Shown in pieces: positions 16,616 to 25,282 of a stretch of 64,000 bases of DNA. The DNA is from Paractinoplanes aksuensis (lineage in GTDB: Bacteria; Actinomycetota; Actinomycetes; Mycobacteriales; Micromonosporaceae). Position 1 is the first letter of the stretch, and each line of letters starts with the position of its first letter. The stretch covers positions 248,001 through 312,000 of the forward strand of contig NZ_JAMYJR010000002.1 in the NCBI RefSeq assembly GCF_024137025.1, written 5' to 3'. The notes under the pieces were generated by a model. It made no database searches, was not told where the DNA came from, and worked only from the letters and a program-made list of their open reading frames with translations. The position numbers and the translations under genes were made by a program.

Positions 16616-17215
16616 CTACAGGCCGAAGGCGCCGCCTCCGATGAGGATGAGCAGGCCGATGCCGATGAGGACTACGGGGAGCAGGATGTGGCCCCAGCGG
16701 CTGAGTGCTTGGGCGATGACCGGCCGGGTGGCGAAGAAGCGGCCGGCGGCGACCCAGACCGCGACCAGGGCGAGGAACACGAGCACGTAGACGGTCATCC
16801 CGCCGGTGCCTGCGGTGGCGAGGACAGGTACGTAGACGCCGATGTTGTCGCCGCCGTTGGCGAAGGTCACTGCGGCCACGGCGAGGATGTCGGGTGCGTC
16901 GGCGCTGGAATCGGGCTGGTCGTCGTCGGCGTCGTTGCGGTGTCGCCCGGCTTGGACGGCGGCTTTGATGCCCAGGGCGAGCGGGAGAAGACCGAGGTAG
17001 GGCACAGCGTCGTCGGGCAGGAACGTCGCGCCGAAGGCGGCCGCCACGGCCACGGCGAGGATGGCGGCGAAGCCGAGGTACTGCCCGGCGAAGATGTTGC
17101 GGGTGGTGTGGTGGTGTCCGGCGCCTTGGGCGAAGAACAGCGCCAGGATCAGGATGTCGTCGATGTTGGTGACGGCGAACAGGCCCGCGGCCTGGCCGAG
17201 GATGCCCACGTTCAT
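16616..17215 (-). CDS. CadD-family cadmium resistance/transport protein
   Basis: A 199-residue inner-membrane protein with about five hydrophobic helices. The opening AAGLFAVTNIDDILILALFF and the internal repeat TFANGGDNIGVYVPV are the signature of the CadD/LysE-like family, in which acidic residues in NIDD and GGDN probably bind the ion. A Asp-rich cytosolic loop (NDADDDQPDSS) separates the two halves. Some members give cadmium resistance; others are simply annotated as cation transporters. No metal regulator is adjacent. Confidence 0.85.
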   Translation of the reverse strand: MNVGILGQAAGLFAVTNIDDILILALFFAQGAGHHHTTRNIFAGQYLGFAAILAVAVAAAFGATFLPDDAVPYLGLLPLALGIKAAVQAGRHRNDADDDQPDSSADAPDILAVAAVTFANGGDNIGVYVPVLATAGTGGMTVYVLVFLALVAVWVAAGRFFATRPVIAQALSRWGHILLPVVLIGIGLLILIGGGAFGL

Positions 17216-17352
17216 GACCGCACCGCCGTAGCCGGGTGGGCGCTGAGGTGGATCCCCGGGGTGCTCGACAAGCGGTCAGCATCTCATGCCGTATTCCGGT
17301 TGCGGCGTTGCCACCGGCGGGGCATTGTTGGCGTCGGTTCTGTTGCCGTCTG

Positions 17353-17376
17353 ATGGGAGTGCCCTTCTTCATGTGA
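17353..17376 (+). promoter_or_regulatory. Possible leader peptide upstream of ABC-F gene
   Basis: A seven-codon frame, MGVPFFM, ends 76 bases before the ABC-F start. It is followed by a 7-bp stem (ACCGCCC/GGGTGGT, 17396-17414). Antibiotic-resistance ABC-F genes are often controlled by ribosome stalling on short leaders or by attenuation; here the arrangement is suggestive only. Confidence 0.3.
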
Positions 17377-17452
17377 GAGCGACCCGACCTTGTGAACCGC
17401 CCTGTGTGGGTGGTGTGTCCCTGTCGGTGTCCGGCTCTTGGAGGGCTTTTTG

Positions 17453-19033
17453 TTGAAGGCTGTCAATCTCAGTTGTTCGTACGACGGTGATCCGTTGTTC
17501 TCCGGGTTCGATCTGGTGGTCGGGGACGGTGACCGGGTCGGGGTGGTGGGGCCGAACGGGGCCGGCAAGTCGACGTTGTTGCGGGTGCTGGCCGGCGAGT
17601 TGCGGCCGCAGGCCGGCAGTGTCACCTACGCGCCGGGCAGCCGGGTCGGTTATGTCGCTCAGCAGATGCCTGATCCGGAGGGCACGGTCGGCGAGTTCCT
17701 GACGGCGGGGCTGGGTGAGCTGGCCGTGGTGACGCGGACGATGCGCGAGCTCGAGCGGCGTCTGGCCGGCGGTGAGGACGTGCTGGCCGAGTTCGGGGTG
17801 GCCCAGGAGCGGTGGACGGCTCTGGAGGGCTGGTCGGCGGAGGCGCGGATCACGGAGATCCGGCAGCGGCTCGACATTGCCGCCCTGCCCGACGACTTGC
17901 GGTTGTCTCAGGTCAGCGGGGGTGAGCAGGCTCGTCTGCTGTTGGCGCGGGCTCTGCTGGACGAGCCGGATGTGCTGCTGCTGGACGAGCCGACGAATCA
18001 CCTGGATGCCGAGGGCGTGGCCTGGTTGCAGGGCTGGCTTCGGGCGTACGCCGGTGGGGTTCTGACGGTGAGTCACGACCGGGCGTTTCTGGATGCGGTG
18101 GTTTCTCGGGTGCTGGAGTTGGACGGCATCGACACCGAGGTGCAGGACTATCCGGGTGGCGGTTATTCGGCGTACCGGGCGGAGAAGCAGCGGCGGTGGG
18201 AGCGGCTGTTGCTGGATTTCGAGGCGCAGGAGAAGGACCGCCGGCGGTGGGAGGCGGACATCGAGCGGACGAAGGAGTATTCGCGCGGTGTCGAGAACGC
18301 CTCCGGGCTGGGGGTGGCCGGTCCGCATCTGCGGCGGGTGGCGCGGTTGGTGGCGCGGAAGGCGAAGGTGCGGGAGCGGCGGTTGCGCCGGCAGATGGAG
18401 TCGGTGCAGTGGATCGCCGAGCCCCGTAAGCGTCCGCCTCTGTCTTTGGCTTTCCCGGCTGATCAGGCGGATCCGGGTGAGGTGGTGCTGAAGGCGCGCG
18501 ATTTGTCCATGTCGGCGGGTCCGCGGAGGCTGCTCGACCGGATCAATGTTGAGGTGCGGCGCGGTGACCGCGTTCTGATCACCGGGCGTAACGGGGCCGG
18601 GAAGACGACGTTGCTGCGCGCGCTCGAGAGTGATGACACCGCGGTGCTGCCCCAGACGACCGATGGGTTGCGGTCGAAGGCGACGGTGATGGAGTTCTTC
18701 CGGTCGCGGGTGCCGGTGTATCTCGACGATGCCGAGAAGCTCCTGGCGGGGCATCAGTTCGGCCCGGATCAGTGGGATGCGCGGATGAGCAGTCTGTCGG
18801 CGGGGGAGTTGCGCCGGTTGCTGCTGGCGGTGCTGGTCAACAGCCCGGCCCGGGTGCTGCTGCTGGACGAGCCGACGAACTTCCTCGATCTGGACGCGCT
18901 GGATGTCGTCGAGGAGGCGTTGCGCCGTTACAAGGGGACTTTGCTGGTGGTGACCCATGACCGGTATTTCGCGGAGTCGGTCGGGTTCGGCCGGCGCTGG
19001 CATGTCGCGGACGGTTCGGTGATCGAGAGCTGA
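17453..19033 (+). CDS. ABC-F family ATP-binding protein (ribosome-associated)
   Basis: A 526-residue protein with two ABC ATPase domains and no membrane segments. Domain one has GPNGAGKST, signature SGGEQAR and LLLDEPTNHLD; domain two has GRNGAGKTT, signature SAGELRR and LLLDEPTNFLD. The linker between them (about residues 240-310) is Arg/Lys-rich and helical, the ribosomal P-site tRNA interaction motif. ABC-F proteins act on ribosomes, either as translation factors or as antibiotic target protectors. TTG 17453 is chosen because GGAGGG at 17440-17445 lies seven bases upstream; the TTG at 17438 overlaps that site and TTG 17450 is four bases from it. Confidence 0.9.
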   Translation: MKAVNLSCSYDGDPLFSGFDLVVGDGDRVGVVGPNGAGKSTLLRVLAGELRPQAGSVTYAPGSRVGYVAQQMPDPEGTVGEFLTAGLGELAVVTRTMRELERRLAGGEDVLAEFGVAQERWTALEGWSAEARITEIRQRLDIAALPDDLRLSQVSGGEQARLLLARALLDEPDVLLLDEPTNHLDAEGVAWLQGWLRAYAGGVLTVSHDRAFLDAVVSRVLELDGIDTEVQDYPGGGYSAYRAEKQRRWERLLLDFEAQEKDRRRWEADIERTKEYSRGVENASGLGVAGPHLRRVARLVARKAKVRERRLRRQMESVQWIAEPRKRPPLSLAFPADQADPGEVVLKARDLSMSAGPRRLLDRINVEVRRGDRVLITGRNGAGKTTLLRALESDDTAVLPQTTDGLRSKATVMEFFRSRVPVYLDDAEKLLAGHQFGPDQWDARMSSLSAGELRRLLLAVLVNSPARVLLLDEPTNFLDLDALDVVEEALRRYKGTLLVVTHDRYFAESVGFGRRWHVADGSVIES

Positions 19034-19045
19034 CACGATGGGGGC

Positions 19046-19975
19046 ATGCAGCTGGTTCCGAGGCAGGGTGGGGAGCTGTCGGTCGGTGGGCCGGCCGAGC
19101 AGGTCACGGAGGCGTGGCTGGCGAACCGGCGGTTGTCGGAGCACACCCGGGCCGCGTATCGGCGGGACGTGCAGGTGTGGCTGGCGTGGTGCGCGGAGCG
19201 TGGGGCGGATCCGCTGAAGGTGTCGTTCCTCGACGTGAACGCGTACGCCCGGGGTTTGGAGGCTCGTGATCTGGCCCCGTCGACGGTGGCACGCAAATTG
19301 TCGGGTGTGTCGAGTTGGTACGACTTCCTGGTGAAGATCCGGGCGATCGACGGGAATCCGGTGGCGGGCGCCGACCGCCCGATCGTGTCGCGGGATCATT
19401 CGGCGACCCTGGGTCTGCTGCCCGAAGAGGTGGACGCTCTGCTGGAAAGGGCGCGGCTGGCCGGCGTACGCCATCACGCCGTCATGACGATCCTGGCCGA
19501 CCTCGGCCTGCGGGTCGGTGAGCTGGTCGGCCTGGACATGCAGGATCTGAGCCGGGAGCGCGGGCACCGGACGGTGCGGTTCGTCGGCAAGGGCGGCAAG
19601 CAGCGGCGGCGTGCGTTGACCGAGTCGGCGTCGCAGGCGCTGGACGCGTATCTGGCGGTGCGGGGCCTGGACGACGGGCCGGTGTTCCGGACGTCGACCG
19701 GGGGCCGGCTGGACCGGCACGCGGTGTTCCGTCTGATGCGGCGCCTGGCCGCGGAGGCGGGCATTCCGGAGGCGGACCGGTTGTCGCCGCACTCGTTGCG
19801 GCACGCGTTCGCGACCACGGCGCGTTCCGAGGGTGTGCCGCTGGAGGATGTGCAGGATGCGATGGGTCACGCCGATCCGCGGACGACGCGCCGCTACGAC
19901 CGGGACCGGCACAATCTGGACCGTGATCCGTCCTACATGATCGCCGCGGCGCGTGCCCGCCGTGCTGGGGGATGA
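19046..19975 (+). CDS. Tyrosine recombinase/integrase (XerC-like)
   Basis: A 309-residue site-specific recombinase. The N-terminal SAM-like domain covers about residues 18-105; the catalytic domain follows. All active-site residues are visible: Arg in GLRVGELV, Lys in VGKGGKQRRR, His and Arg in SPHSLRHAF, His in MGHADPRTT and nucleophile Tyr in TRRYDRDRH. It sits between an ABC-F gene (12-base gap) and uppP, with no element boundaries, so it looks like a chromosomal Xer-type gene rather than a phage integrase. Distinct from the recombinase at 46499. Confidence 0.88.
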   Translation: MQLVPRQGGELSVGGPAEQVTEAWLANRRLSEHTRAAYRRDVQVWLAWCAERGADPLKVSFLDVNAYARGLEARDLAPSTVARKLSGVSSWYDFLVKIRAIDGNPVAGADRPIVSRDHSATLGLLPEEVDALLERARLAGVRHHAVMTILADLGLRVGELVGLDMQDLSRERGHRTVRFVGKGGKQRRRALTESASQALDAYLAVRGLDDGPVFRTSTGGRLDRHAVFRLMRRLAAEAGIPEADRLSPHSLRHAFATTARSEGVPLEDVQDAMGHADPRTTRRYDRDRHNLDRDPSYMIAAARARRAGG

Positions 19976-20030
19976 CGGCGCCGCCTATGCTCGGCCGCGG
20001 TAAAAAGCGGATGAAAGAGGCGGTCGGGGT

Positions 20031-20867
20031 TTGAACATCTTCGAAGCGGTGCTGCTCGGCGCCGTTGAGGGCTTTACCGAGTTCCTGCCCGTGTCGAGCA
20101 CCGGCCACCTGACGATTCTCGAGAAGCTGCTGGGGTACCGGATCGACGATCCGGCGATCACGGCGTTCACGGTGATCATCCAGTCGGGTGCGGTGCTGGC
20201 GACGATCATCTTCCTGCGCAAGGACATCGCGCGGGTGGTTCCGGCTTTCCTGGCCGGCATGTTCAACAAGAGCAAGCGGGACAACCCGGATTTCCGGTTC
20301 GGGTGGGCGGTGCTGCTGGGCGCGCTCCCGATCGTCTTCGTGGCGTTGTTGTTCAAGGATCAGGTCGAGACGACGCTGCGCAGCCTGTGGTTCGTGGCGG
20401 GGGCGCTGATCCTGTGGTCGGGGGTGATGGCGTTCGCCGATCATGCGGCCACCCAGGTCCGTCATCAGGAGGACGTCACCTGGAAGGACTCGTTGATCAT
20501 CGGGTTCGTGCAGTGTCTGGCCCTGATCCCGGGTGTGTCGCGGTCGGGGGCGACGATGTCGGCCGGTCTGCTGCGCGACTTCGACCGGGTGACGGTGACG
20601 AAGTTGTCGTTCTTCCTGTCGATCCCGGCGTTGCTGGGCGCGTCGGTCCTGCAGGGCTATCAGGAGTTCGGGAACATCTCGGACGGGGTGGGCTGGACGA
20701 ACACGCTGATCGCGACGGCGGTGAGTTTCGTGGTGGCCTACTTCTCGGTGAACTGGCTGCTGCGGTTCGTGTCGCGGCATTCGTACAGCATCTTCATCTA
20801 CTACCGGGTGGCCCTCGGTGTGATTCTGATGGTGCTGCTGGCGACGAACACGATCGAGCCGAAGTGA
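20031..20867 (+). CDS. uppP: Undecaprenyl-diphosphatase (bacitracin resistance protein)
   Basis: A 278-residue polytopic membrane enzyme that recycles undecaprenyl diphosphate to the lipid carrier used for cell wall synthesis. EGFTEFLPVSSTGHL (residues 15-29) and the second motif GVSRSGATMSAG (about 165-176) form the active site. The start is TTG at 20031: the first helix begins immediately, and a seven-codon frame from ATG 20011 ends with a TGA overlapping this TTG. The DUF3626 gene overlaps the 3' end by GTGA. Confidence 0.95.
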   Translation: MNIFEAVLLGAVEGFTEFLPVSSTGHLTILEKLLGYRIDDPAITAFTVIIQSGAVLATIIFLRKDIARVVPAFLAGMFNKSKRDNPDFRFGWAVLLGALPIVFVALLFKDQVETTLRSLWFVAGALILWSGVMAFADHAATQVRHQEDVTWKDSLIIGFVQCLALIPGVSRSGATMSAGLLRDFDRVTVTKLSFFLSIPALLGASVLQGYQEFGNISDGVGWTNTLIATAVSFVVAYFSVNWLLRFVSRHSYSIFIYYRVALGVILMVLLATNTIEPK

Positions 20868-21793
20868 CCTCGTCGGCGCAGCGGGCCCTGGCCTACGTGC
20901 GGGATTTGTTTCCCGAGGCGGGGCCGGCGTTCGCGGCGCCGATCACGGTGAACTTCCACCCGGACCGGTTGCTGGCCGACGGGCGTACGGTGGCCGAGCA
21001 TCTGGCGGCCGACGGTGTCTACCGGTCCCAGTTCGAGACGCGGATCTCGAACGGCGGTCTGACCGCGTACGCGGGTGGGGACCGGGACGTGTGGGAGCAG
21101 CGCATGTTCCCCGGCGTATACGTGGGTGACGCGGGTCGCCCGGTGTATGGCGCCTTGAACCTGGCCGGCTACCCGGACGGCGCGTCCCCACGGTTCGGCA
21201 GCTGTCACCTGGTGCTGGCCCCGGACGTCGCGCAGCGGGCCACGTTCAGTCATGGCGACAGCTTCACCGAACCGTCCGTGTTCGGCACGGCGACCACGTT
21301 CGGTGCGGTGTGGGCGGCCTTGCTGGACGAGGTTTCCCGTACGGGCGGCGCGCTGAACCTGCCGGCGGCGTCCCCGGCCGAGTGGATGGCCGCCCTGGCT
21401 GTCGACCGCGTGGCGCCGGGCCGGGCGATGGACCACTACGTGGAGGCCCAGATCCACGGCGGGCTCACCCTCAGCGGTGACGTCACGGCCGTCGTGGCCG
21501 ACCCTTGTTTCCGCGGTACGCCGGTGGAGGCGCAGCTGCGCAGCCTGGGCCCCGAGTTGCGGTGGGCCCCCGGCTTCGCGCTGCCCGCCGACGAGTTCCC
21601 GGCCGACCTGAAAGGCCCGGAGGTTCCGCCCCTGGCCCGCGCGGTGGCCGACCACTACGACCGTGAGGTCCTCGACGCCGCCGTGGTCGGCCGGGCCACT
21701 CACGAGCCGCACACGTGGGCCGCGTTCGGCACCCCGGCCGAGGTGCTGCAACTGCTCAAGTACGTGTGGCACATCCTGGTCATCCGCGGCTAG
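20864..21793 (+). CDS. DUF3626 domain-containing protein
   Basis: A 309-residue protein of unknown function. I recognise DUF3626 by the block NFHPDRLLADGRTVAEHL near residue 25, SQFETRISNGGLTA, the GALNLAGYPDGASPRFGSCH core with LVLAP, and the YVEAQIHGGLTL block. GTG 20864 overlaps the uppP stop, indicating coupled translation. Some members occur in or near toxin and surface-protein loci, but here the neighbour is a cell-wall enzyme. It ends overlapping the convergent TPR-like gene by four bases. Confidence 0.8.
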   Translation: MTSSAQRALAYVRDLFPEAGPAFAAPITVNFHPDRLLADGRTVAEHLAADGVYRSQFETRISNGGLTAYAGGDRDVWEQRMFPGVYVGDAGRPVYGALNLAGYPDGASPRFGSCHLVLAPDVAQRATFSHGDSFTEPSVFGTATTFGAVWAALLDEVSRTGGALNLPAASPAEWMAALAVDRVAPGRAMDHYVEAQIHGGLTLSGDVTAVVADPCFRGTPVEAQLRSLGPELRWAPGFALPADEFPADLKGPEVPPLARAVADHYDREVLDAAVVGRATHEPHTWAAFGTPAEVLQLLKYVWHILVIRG

Positions 21794-22254
21794 GCCAACT
21801 CCGTGGCGAAGGCGTGCCGGATGCTGTCGCCGTACTTGTCGTCGGCCAGCGCCCCCAGGTGGGCGTGCCCCAGGTCGTAGTGACGGCGGGCGTTGTCGTC
21901 GTCGCCGAGCCGCCGGTAGCTGACGGCCAGGTTCAGGTGCAGCGACGGCAGCAGCGCTGCGCGGCCCCCGGGATTGCCCCGCTCGACCGCCAGTTCATCG
22001 GTCAGCTCGTCCATGAAGGCCAGCGCCCGCAGGTCCCAGGCGAGCTCGTCCTCGGGCCGGGGCTGCACGTCGGCCAGCGAATGGGCGAGAAAGACCTTGG
22101 CGTACGCGTCGTCGCCGCCCTCCACCTCGGCCAGCAGGCCCTCCAGGAGCGCTCTCGCCTCGGCGGGGCGGCCCTGCTCACGCAGCGCCATCCCCTCCCG
22201 GATGACCGCGTACGCCGGTGATTCGTCCACGCCAGGCAGTGAACCGGCTGTCAC
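21790..22254 (-). CDS. Small tetratricopeptide-like hypothetical protein
   Basis: A 154-residue all-helical protein. Pairs of helices such as YAVIREGMALREQGRPAEAR and LHLNLAVSYRRLGDDDNARR are typical TPR units. No signal peptide or catalytic motif. A GTG at 22230 (VDESPAY) is an alternative start. Function unknown; it stands between two converging neighbours. Confidence 0.65.
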   Translation of the reverse strand: MTAGSLPGVDESPAYAVIREGMALREQGRPAEARALLEGLLAEVEGGDDAYAKVFLAHSLADVQPRPEDELAWDLRALAFMDELTDELAVERGNPGGRAALLPSLHLNLAVSYRRLGDDDNARRHYDLGHAHLGALADDKYGDSIRHAFATELA

Positions 22255-22311
22255 GCCGCCGGGTCAAGCTCGCCTGTCCGGAAAGTGTCGGCGCCGGTTC
22301 GAGCTCTCCCG

Positions 22312-23508
22312 TCAGGCGGTGAACCGCGTCCGGCGGCGCCGGGCCAGGGCGAACGCCAGCACTCCGGCGGCCAGCAGCACACCGCCGGCCACGCCCGCGA
22401 GGACGGTGTCGGTGCCGGTGATCGGCAGCCCACCGTCGCCTCCACCCTGGCCGGGGGGCTGCGCGCCCGGGGTCTCGCCGCCGACGTCCTCGCCGGGGAG
22501 GCCGGGCGGGGTCGGCTCGGTCGTCGGGGGCGAAACGGTGGGTGTGCCCGGGCCTTCAGCGCCGCCCTCGACCTCGACCCAGCGGTCGGCGCTGGACGTC
22601 CACGGCATGCCGGCCGTCGGCGGTGAGGTCGGTGTGCCGCAGCAGTCGTCCTGCGTGGGCGTCGTCAGCTTCAGTGTCGGTCGGCCGGGCCGGGGCTGGG
22701 CGTCCGGGATCAGCACCCGGGCCACGGCGTCGGCGCTGGGCCCGGCCCACCAGGTGGTGCGGGCCAGGTAGCGGCCGTTGCGGGCGTCGTCGGCGACTTT
22801 CAGGGCCGGTCCGGCGAGTTCGTTGTAGGGGATCGAGACGAGGTTGGCGTCGGGCAGGTCGCACACGACGGTGCCGCCCGGCCGGGGCCAGCAGTTCTCG
22901 TAGTCGAGCAGCCACGACAGGGCGGCCGGGTCGGCGTCGAACCGCACGAGGGCGCCGCGGGCCGCGCCGGGGCCGGCGTTGGAGATCCGCATCCCGGCGT
23001 TGATCGTCGCGCCGGGCTTCTCGGTGCTGCGGGTGTTGCCCCGCACGATCAGCCGGACCTCGTCGACGGTGACCGTCGGGGTGACGACCAGGGTGCCCAG
23101 CCCGTCCCCGGTGACCGTGATCTTCAGCCGGCCCGACCGGCCCACGGTGGCGCCCGGGGTGGCCTGCAGCAGGATCTGCGGCAGGGCGTACCCATGGGCG
23201 GCGTCGATCGTGCCCACCTCGCAGGCGACGGGCCGGCCGGTGGTGCCGCACACCTCGGGCACGGCGACCGTGCCGAGACCGGCGATCCCGGTCGCGTCGA
23301 GGATCATCCGCACGTTGGTGATCTTCTGCGGCGCGACGTGGTTGGCGCTGAGCACGACCGGCAGGAAGGCGCCGGTGCTCGAGAAGCCGATGTCGGGCGC
23401 GGACAGGCTGTAGCCGGCGACGGGCGCGGCGGCCCGGGCCTGAGCCGGGGCCGGGGCGAGGGCGACGGTGGCGACGACGGCGGCCGCGGCGGTGATCAGG
23501 CGAAGCAC
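22312..23508 (-). CDS. Secreted surface protein with C-terminal LPXTG-type sorting signal
   Basis: A 398-residue exported protein. Residues 1-25 form a signal peptide (RLITAAAAVVATVALAPAPAQA), residues 30-300 are beta-rich with paired Cys (VCGTTGRPVACE, ENCWPRPGGTVVCD, DDCCG), residues 315-360 are a Pro/Gly/Thr-rich wall-spanning linker, and the end is LPITGTD, a hydrophobic helix and RRRRTRFTA. This is a complete sortase substrate: LPITG would be cleaved between Thr and Gly. No sortase gene is in the window. The ectodomain resembles DUF11/CARDB-like repeats only in general style; role in the envelope unknown. Confidence 0.85.
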   Translation of the reverse strand: MLRLITAAAAVVATVALAPAPAQARAAAPVAGYSLSAPDIGFSSTGAFLPVVLSANHVAPQKITNVRMILDATGIAGLGTVAVPEVCGTTGRPVACEVGTIDAAHGYALPQILLQATPGATVGRSGRLKITVTGDGLGTLVVTPTVTVDEVRLIVRGNTRSTEKPGATINAGMRISNAGPGAARGALVRFDADPAALSWLLDYENCWPRPGGTVVCDLPDANLVSIPYNELAGPALKVADDARNGRYLARTTWWAGPSADAVARVLIPDAQPRPGRPTLKLTTPTQDDCCGTPTSPPTAGMPWTSSADRWVEVEGGAEGPGTPTVSPPTTEPTPPGLPGEDVGGETPGAQPPGQGGGDGGLPITGTDTVLAGVAGGVLLAAGVLAFALARRRRTRFTA

Positions 23509-23594
23509 GCGCGGCAGCCTATCGACGCCCGGGGATGCGCCACCATCGCCCGATGGGGTGAGCCGGTTTGCGGTGATCCACTAGCGTCTGCCCC

Positions 23595-24104
23595 ATGCCA
23601 GTTCCCGAGTACATCACGCGGATGCGTAAGCACGTCGGACACGACCTGCTCCTGCTGCCCGGCGCGGGCGCTGTCGTCCGCGACGACCAGGGTCGTGTCC
23701 TGCTGCTGAAGCGCTCCGACAACGGTCAGTGGTCGCTGCCGGCCGGGATGATCGAGCCCGGGGAGCAGCCGGCCGAGGCGATCCTGCGGGAGATCACCGA
23801 GGAGACCGGGATCGTGGCCGAGATCGAGAAGCTGGCCGGGGTCGCGGTCCACGAGACCGAGTACCCGAACGGTGACCACTGCTCGTATCTGGCCGTCTGG
23901 TTCCGGTGCCGGGCCGTGAGCGGCGAGCCCCGCCCCGACGGCGACGAGTCCCTGGAGGTGGGCTGGTTCGCCGAGGACGAGATGCCCCCGGTCGGCGCTC
24001 TGACCAGGCTGCGGATCGCCACCACGGCCGACCCGGACGCCCCGGCCTGGTACGCGCGGCCCGGCGAGTCGCACGAGGCGTTCGGCCGGACTCAGGGGCT
24101 CTGA
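23595..24104 (+). CDS. Nudix hydrolase
   Basis: A 169-residue pyrophosphohydrolase. The Nudix box (GxxxxxExxxxxxxREUxEExGU) is present as GMIEPGEQPAEAILREITEE followed by TGI, about residues 50-72, with all catalytic Glu kept. The N-terminal YITRMRKHVGHDLLLLPGA is typical of a large actinobacterial subgroup that may act on nucleotide sugars or NADH-like substrates. Its last 13 bases overlap the convergent GntR gene. Confidence 0.92.
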   Translation: MPVPEYITRMRKHVGHDLLLLPGAGAVVRDDQGRVLLLKRSDNGQWSLPAGMIEPGEQPAEAILREITEETGIVAEIEKLAGVAVHETEYPNGDHCSYLAVWFRCRAVSGEPRPDGDESLEVGWFAEDEMPPVGALTRLRIATTADPDAPAWYARPGESHEAFGRTQGL

Positions 24105-24448
24105 AGCGCAGCCTGGACGATGCGGACGGCCTCGGCCGAGTCGATGCCGAGGCGGGTGATGACGGCCGCGTAGTCGGCGGCGGCCTGGTGGGCCTGTTCG
24201 CGGCTCTGCTCGCCGGCGGCGGTCACGAACGAGCCGGCCGCCCCGCGGGTCTCGATCAGGCCGGCTTCCTCCAGTTGCCGGTAGGCGCGGCCGACCGTGT
24301 TGACGGCCAGGCCGAGGTCGGCGGCCAGGCGGCGGATGGTCGGCAGGCGGGTGCCCACGGCCAGTGCCCGGTCGTGGATCTGGGCGGCGAGCTGGGCGCG
24401 GAGCTGCTCGTACGGGGGCACCGGCGACGCCGGGTCGATGACGATCAT
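24092..24448 (-). CDS. GntR (YtrA-like) transcriptional regulator A
   Basis: A 118-residue regulator with the winged HTH on residues 10-80 (PPYEQLRAQLAAQI, TIRRLAADLGLAVNTVGRAY) and a short helical tail of about 40 residues, the hallmark of the YtrA subfamily. Such regulators usually sit in operons with ABC or membrane proteins and repress their own operon. The start overlaps the upstream membrane-protein stop by four bases. It is about 50 percent alike to regulator B at 25283 by eye. Confidence 0.88.
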   Translation of the reverse strand: MIVIDPASPVPPYEQLRAQLAAQIHDRALAVGTRLPTIRRLAADLGLAVNTVGRAYRQLEEAGLIETRGAAGSFVTAAGEQSREQAHQAAADYAAVITRLGIDSAEAVRIVQAALQSP

Positions 24449-25212
24449 GCGGCGGCGGCCAGGGCTTTGCGCGCGTCGCGGAAGGTGATCAGGGCGAGCG
24501 CGGTGGCGCTCAGGACGATGAACACGAGCCAGCCGGTGTTCCACGGGTCGAGGCCGGTGTCGAAGACCGACACGACCGGCAGCGACCACACCACGGTGGG
24601 CAGGGCGACCTCGCGGGCGTCCTCGACGCGCATGAGGAAGTCGGCTCGGAGTGTGCCCTCGTCGGCGGCCACCACCGGGTGGGTGAGCACGTGGCGCAGC
24701 TGGACAGCCGTGCCGATCGCGACGCCGCCGAGCCCGATGAGCAGGATGACCGCCGGGTATCTCGCGGCGCCGTCGCGGACGGCCAGGGCCGCGACGGCCA
24801 GCACGGCCGCGCCCGCGTAGATGCTCGCCAGCAGGACCGCCCGGGGGACGCCGAGCACGGTGCGCCAGCCGGGGCGCACGGAGTGGGCCGCGCGCCGCGG
24901 CAGCTGCGCCCCGGCGTGCTGGTCGACGCGCCGCACCCAGCGGTCGAGCAGGGACAGGCCGAGCACGAGCCCGGCCACCAGGGCGGTCAGCACCACGAAG
25001 GACCAGCGTTCCTGCGGGCCGGACCGGATCGGCAGGACCGACACGTAGACCAGGGCGGTGCCGACGAGGAACAGGGCCGGGAGGATGGCCGCGCCCAGCC
25101 GGGCCCGGCGCCGGACCGTCAGGCGCGCGGCCAGCGCCGGTGTCGGTGTGACGCCGGCCAGGCCGCGCGCGGCCAGCCACTGGCGGGCGATCTCGAGCTC
25201 CGCAGGACGCAT
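24445..25212 (-). CDS. Integral membrane protein of the GntR-linked operon
   Basis: A 255-residue protein with about six predicted hydrophobic segments (for example ILPALFLVGTALVYVSVL, FVVLTALVAGLVLGLSLL, LASIYAGAAVLAVAALAV, VILLIGLGGVAIGTAV, WLVFIVLSATALALITF). The N-terminal MRPAELEIARQWLAARGLAG is soluble. It resembles DUF1648-type membrane proteins in arrangement but I do not claim membership. A GGGGAGGGG ribosome site precedes ATG 25212. Upstream is the perfect inverted repeat; downstream it is coupled to GntR regulator A, so the regulator probably controls it. Confidence 0.75.
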   Translation of the reverse strand: MRPAELEIARQWLAARGLAGVTPTPALAARLTVRRRARLGAAILPALFLVGTALVYVSVLPIRSGPQERWSFVVLTALVAGLVLGLSLLDRWVRRVDQHAGAQLPRRAAHSVRPGWRTVLGVPRAVLLASIYAGAAVLAVAALAVRDGAARYPAVILLIGLGGVAIGTAVQLRHVLTHPVVAADEGTLRADFLMRVEDAREVALPTVVWSLPVVSVFDTGLDPWNTGWLVFIVLSATALALITFRDARKALAAAA

Positions 25213-25224
25213 GGCCCCTCCCCA

Positions 25225-25274
25225 ACTTGTCGCAAGTCTTGTCCCAATAGAGTGAGACAAGACTTGCGACAAGT
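25225..25274. promoter_or_regulatory. Perfect 19-bp inverted repeat, probable GntR operator
   Basis: Left arm ACTTGTCGCAAGTCTTGTC (25225-25243) and right arm GACAAGACTTGCGACAAGT (25256-25274) are exact reverse complements, separated by 12 bases (CCAATAGAGTGA). Each arm itself contains ACTTG-TCG-CAAGT, so the site offers several CTTG/CAAG half-sites, as expected for a dimeric or tetrameric regulator. It lies 12 bases upstream of the membrane-protein start and covers the likely promoter. It could also form a strong RNA hairpin after regulator B, but no U tract follows. Confidence 0.85.
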
Positions 25275-25282
25275 CAACCGGG

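Noticed and set aside
17369..19912. 847-codon minus-strand frame opposite the ABC-F and recombinase genes
   Set aside because: It is rich in Arg, His, Pro and Gln, a typical GC-skew shadow; the plus strand has complete, motif-bearing genes.
19046..19975. Phage or integrative element integrase
   Set aside because: It lies between an ABC-F gene and uppP with normal GC content, no tRNA and no element genes; it reads as a chromosomal Xer-like recombinase.
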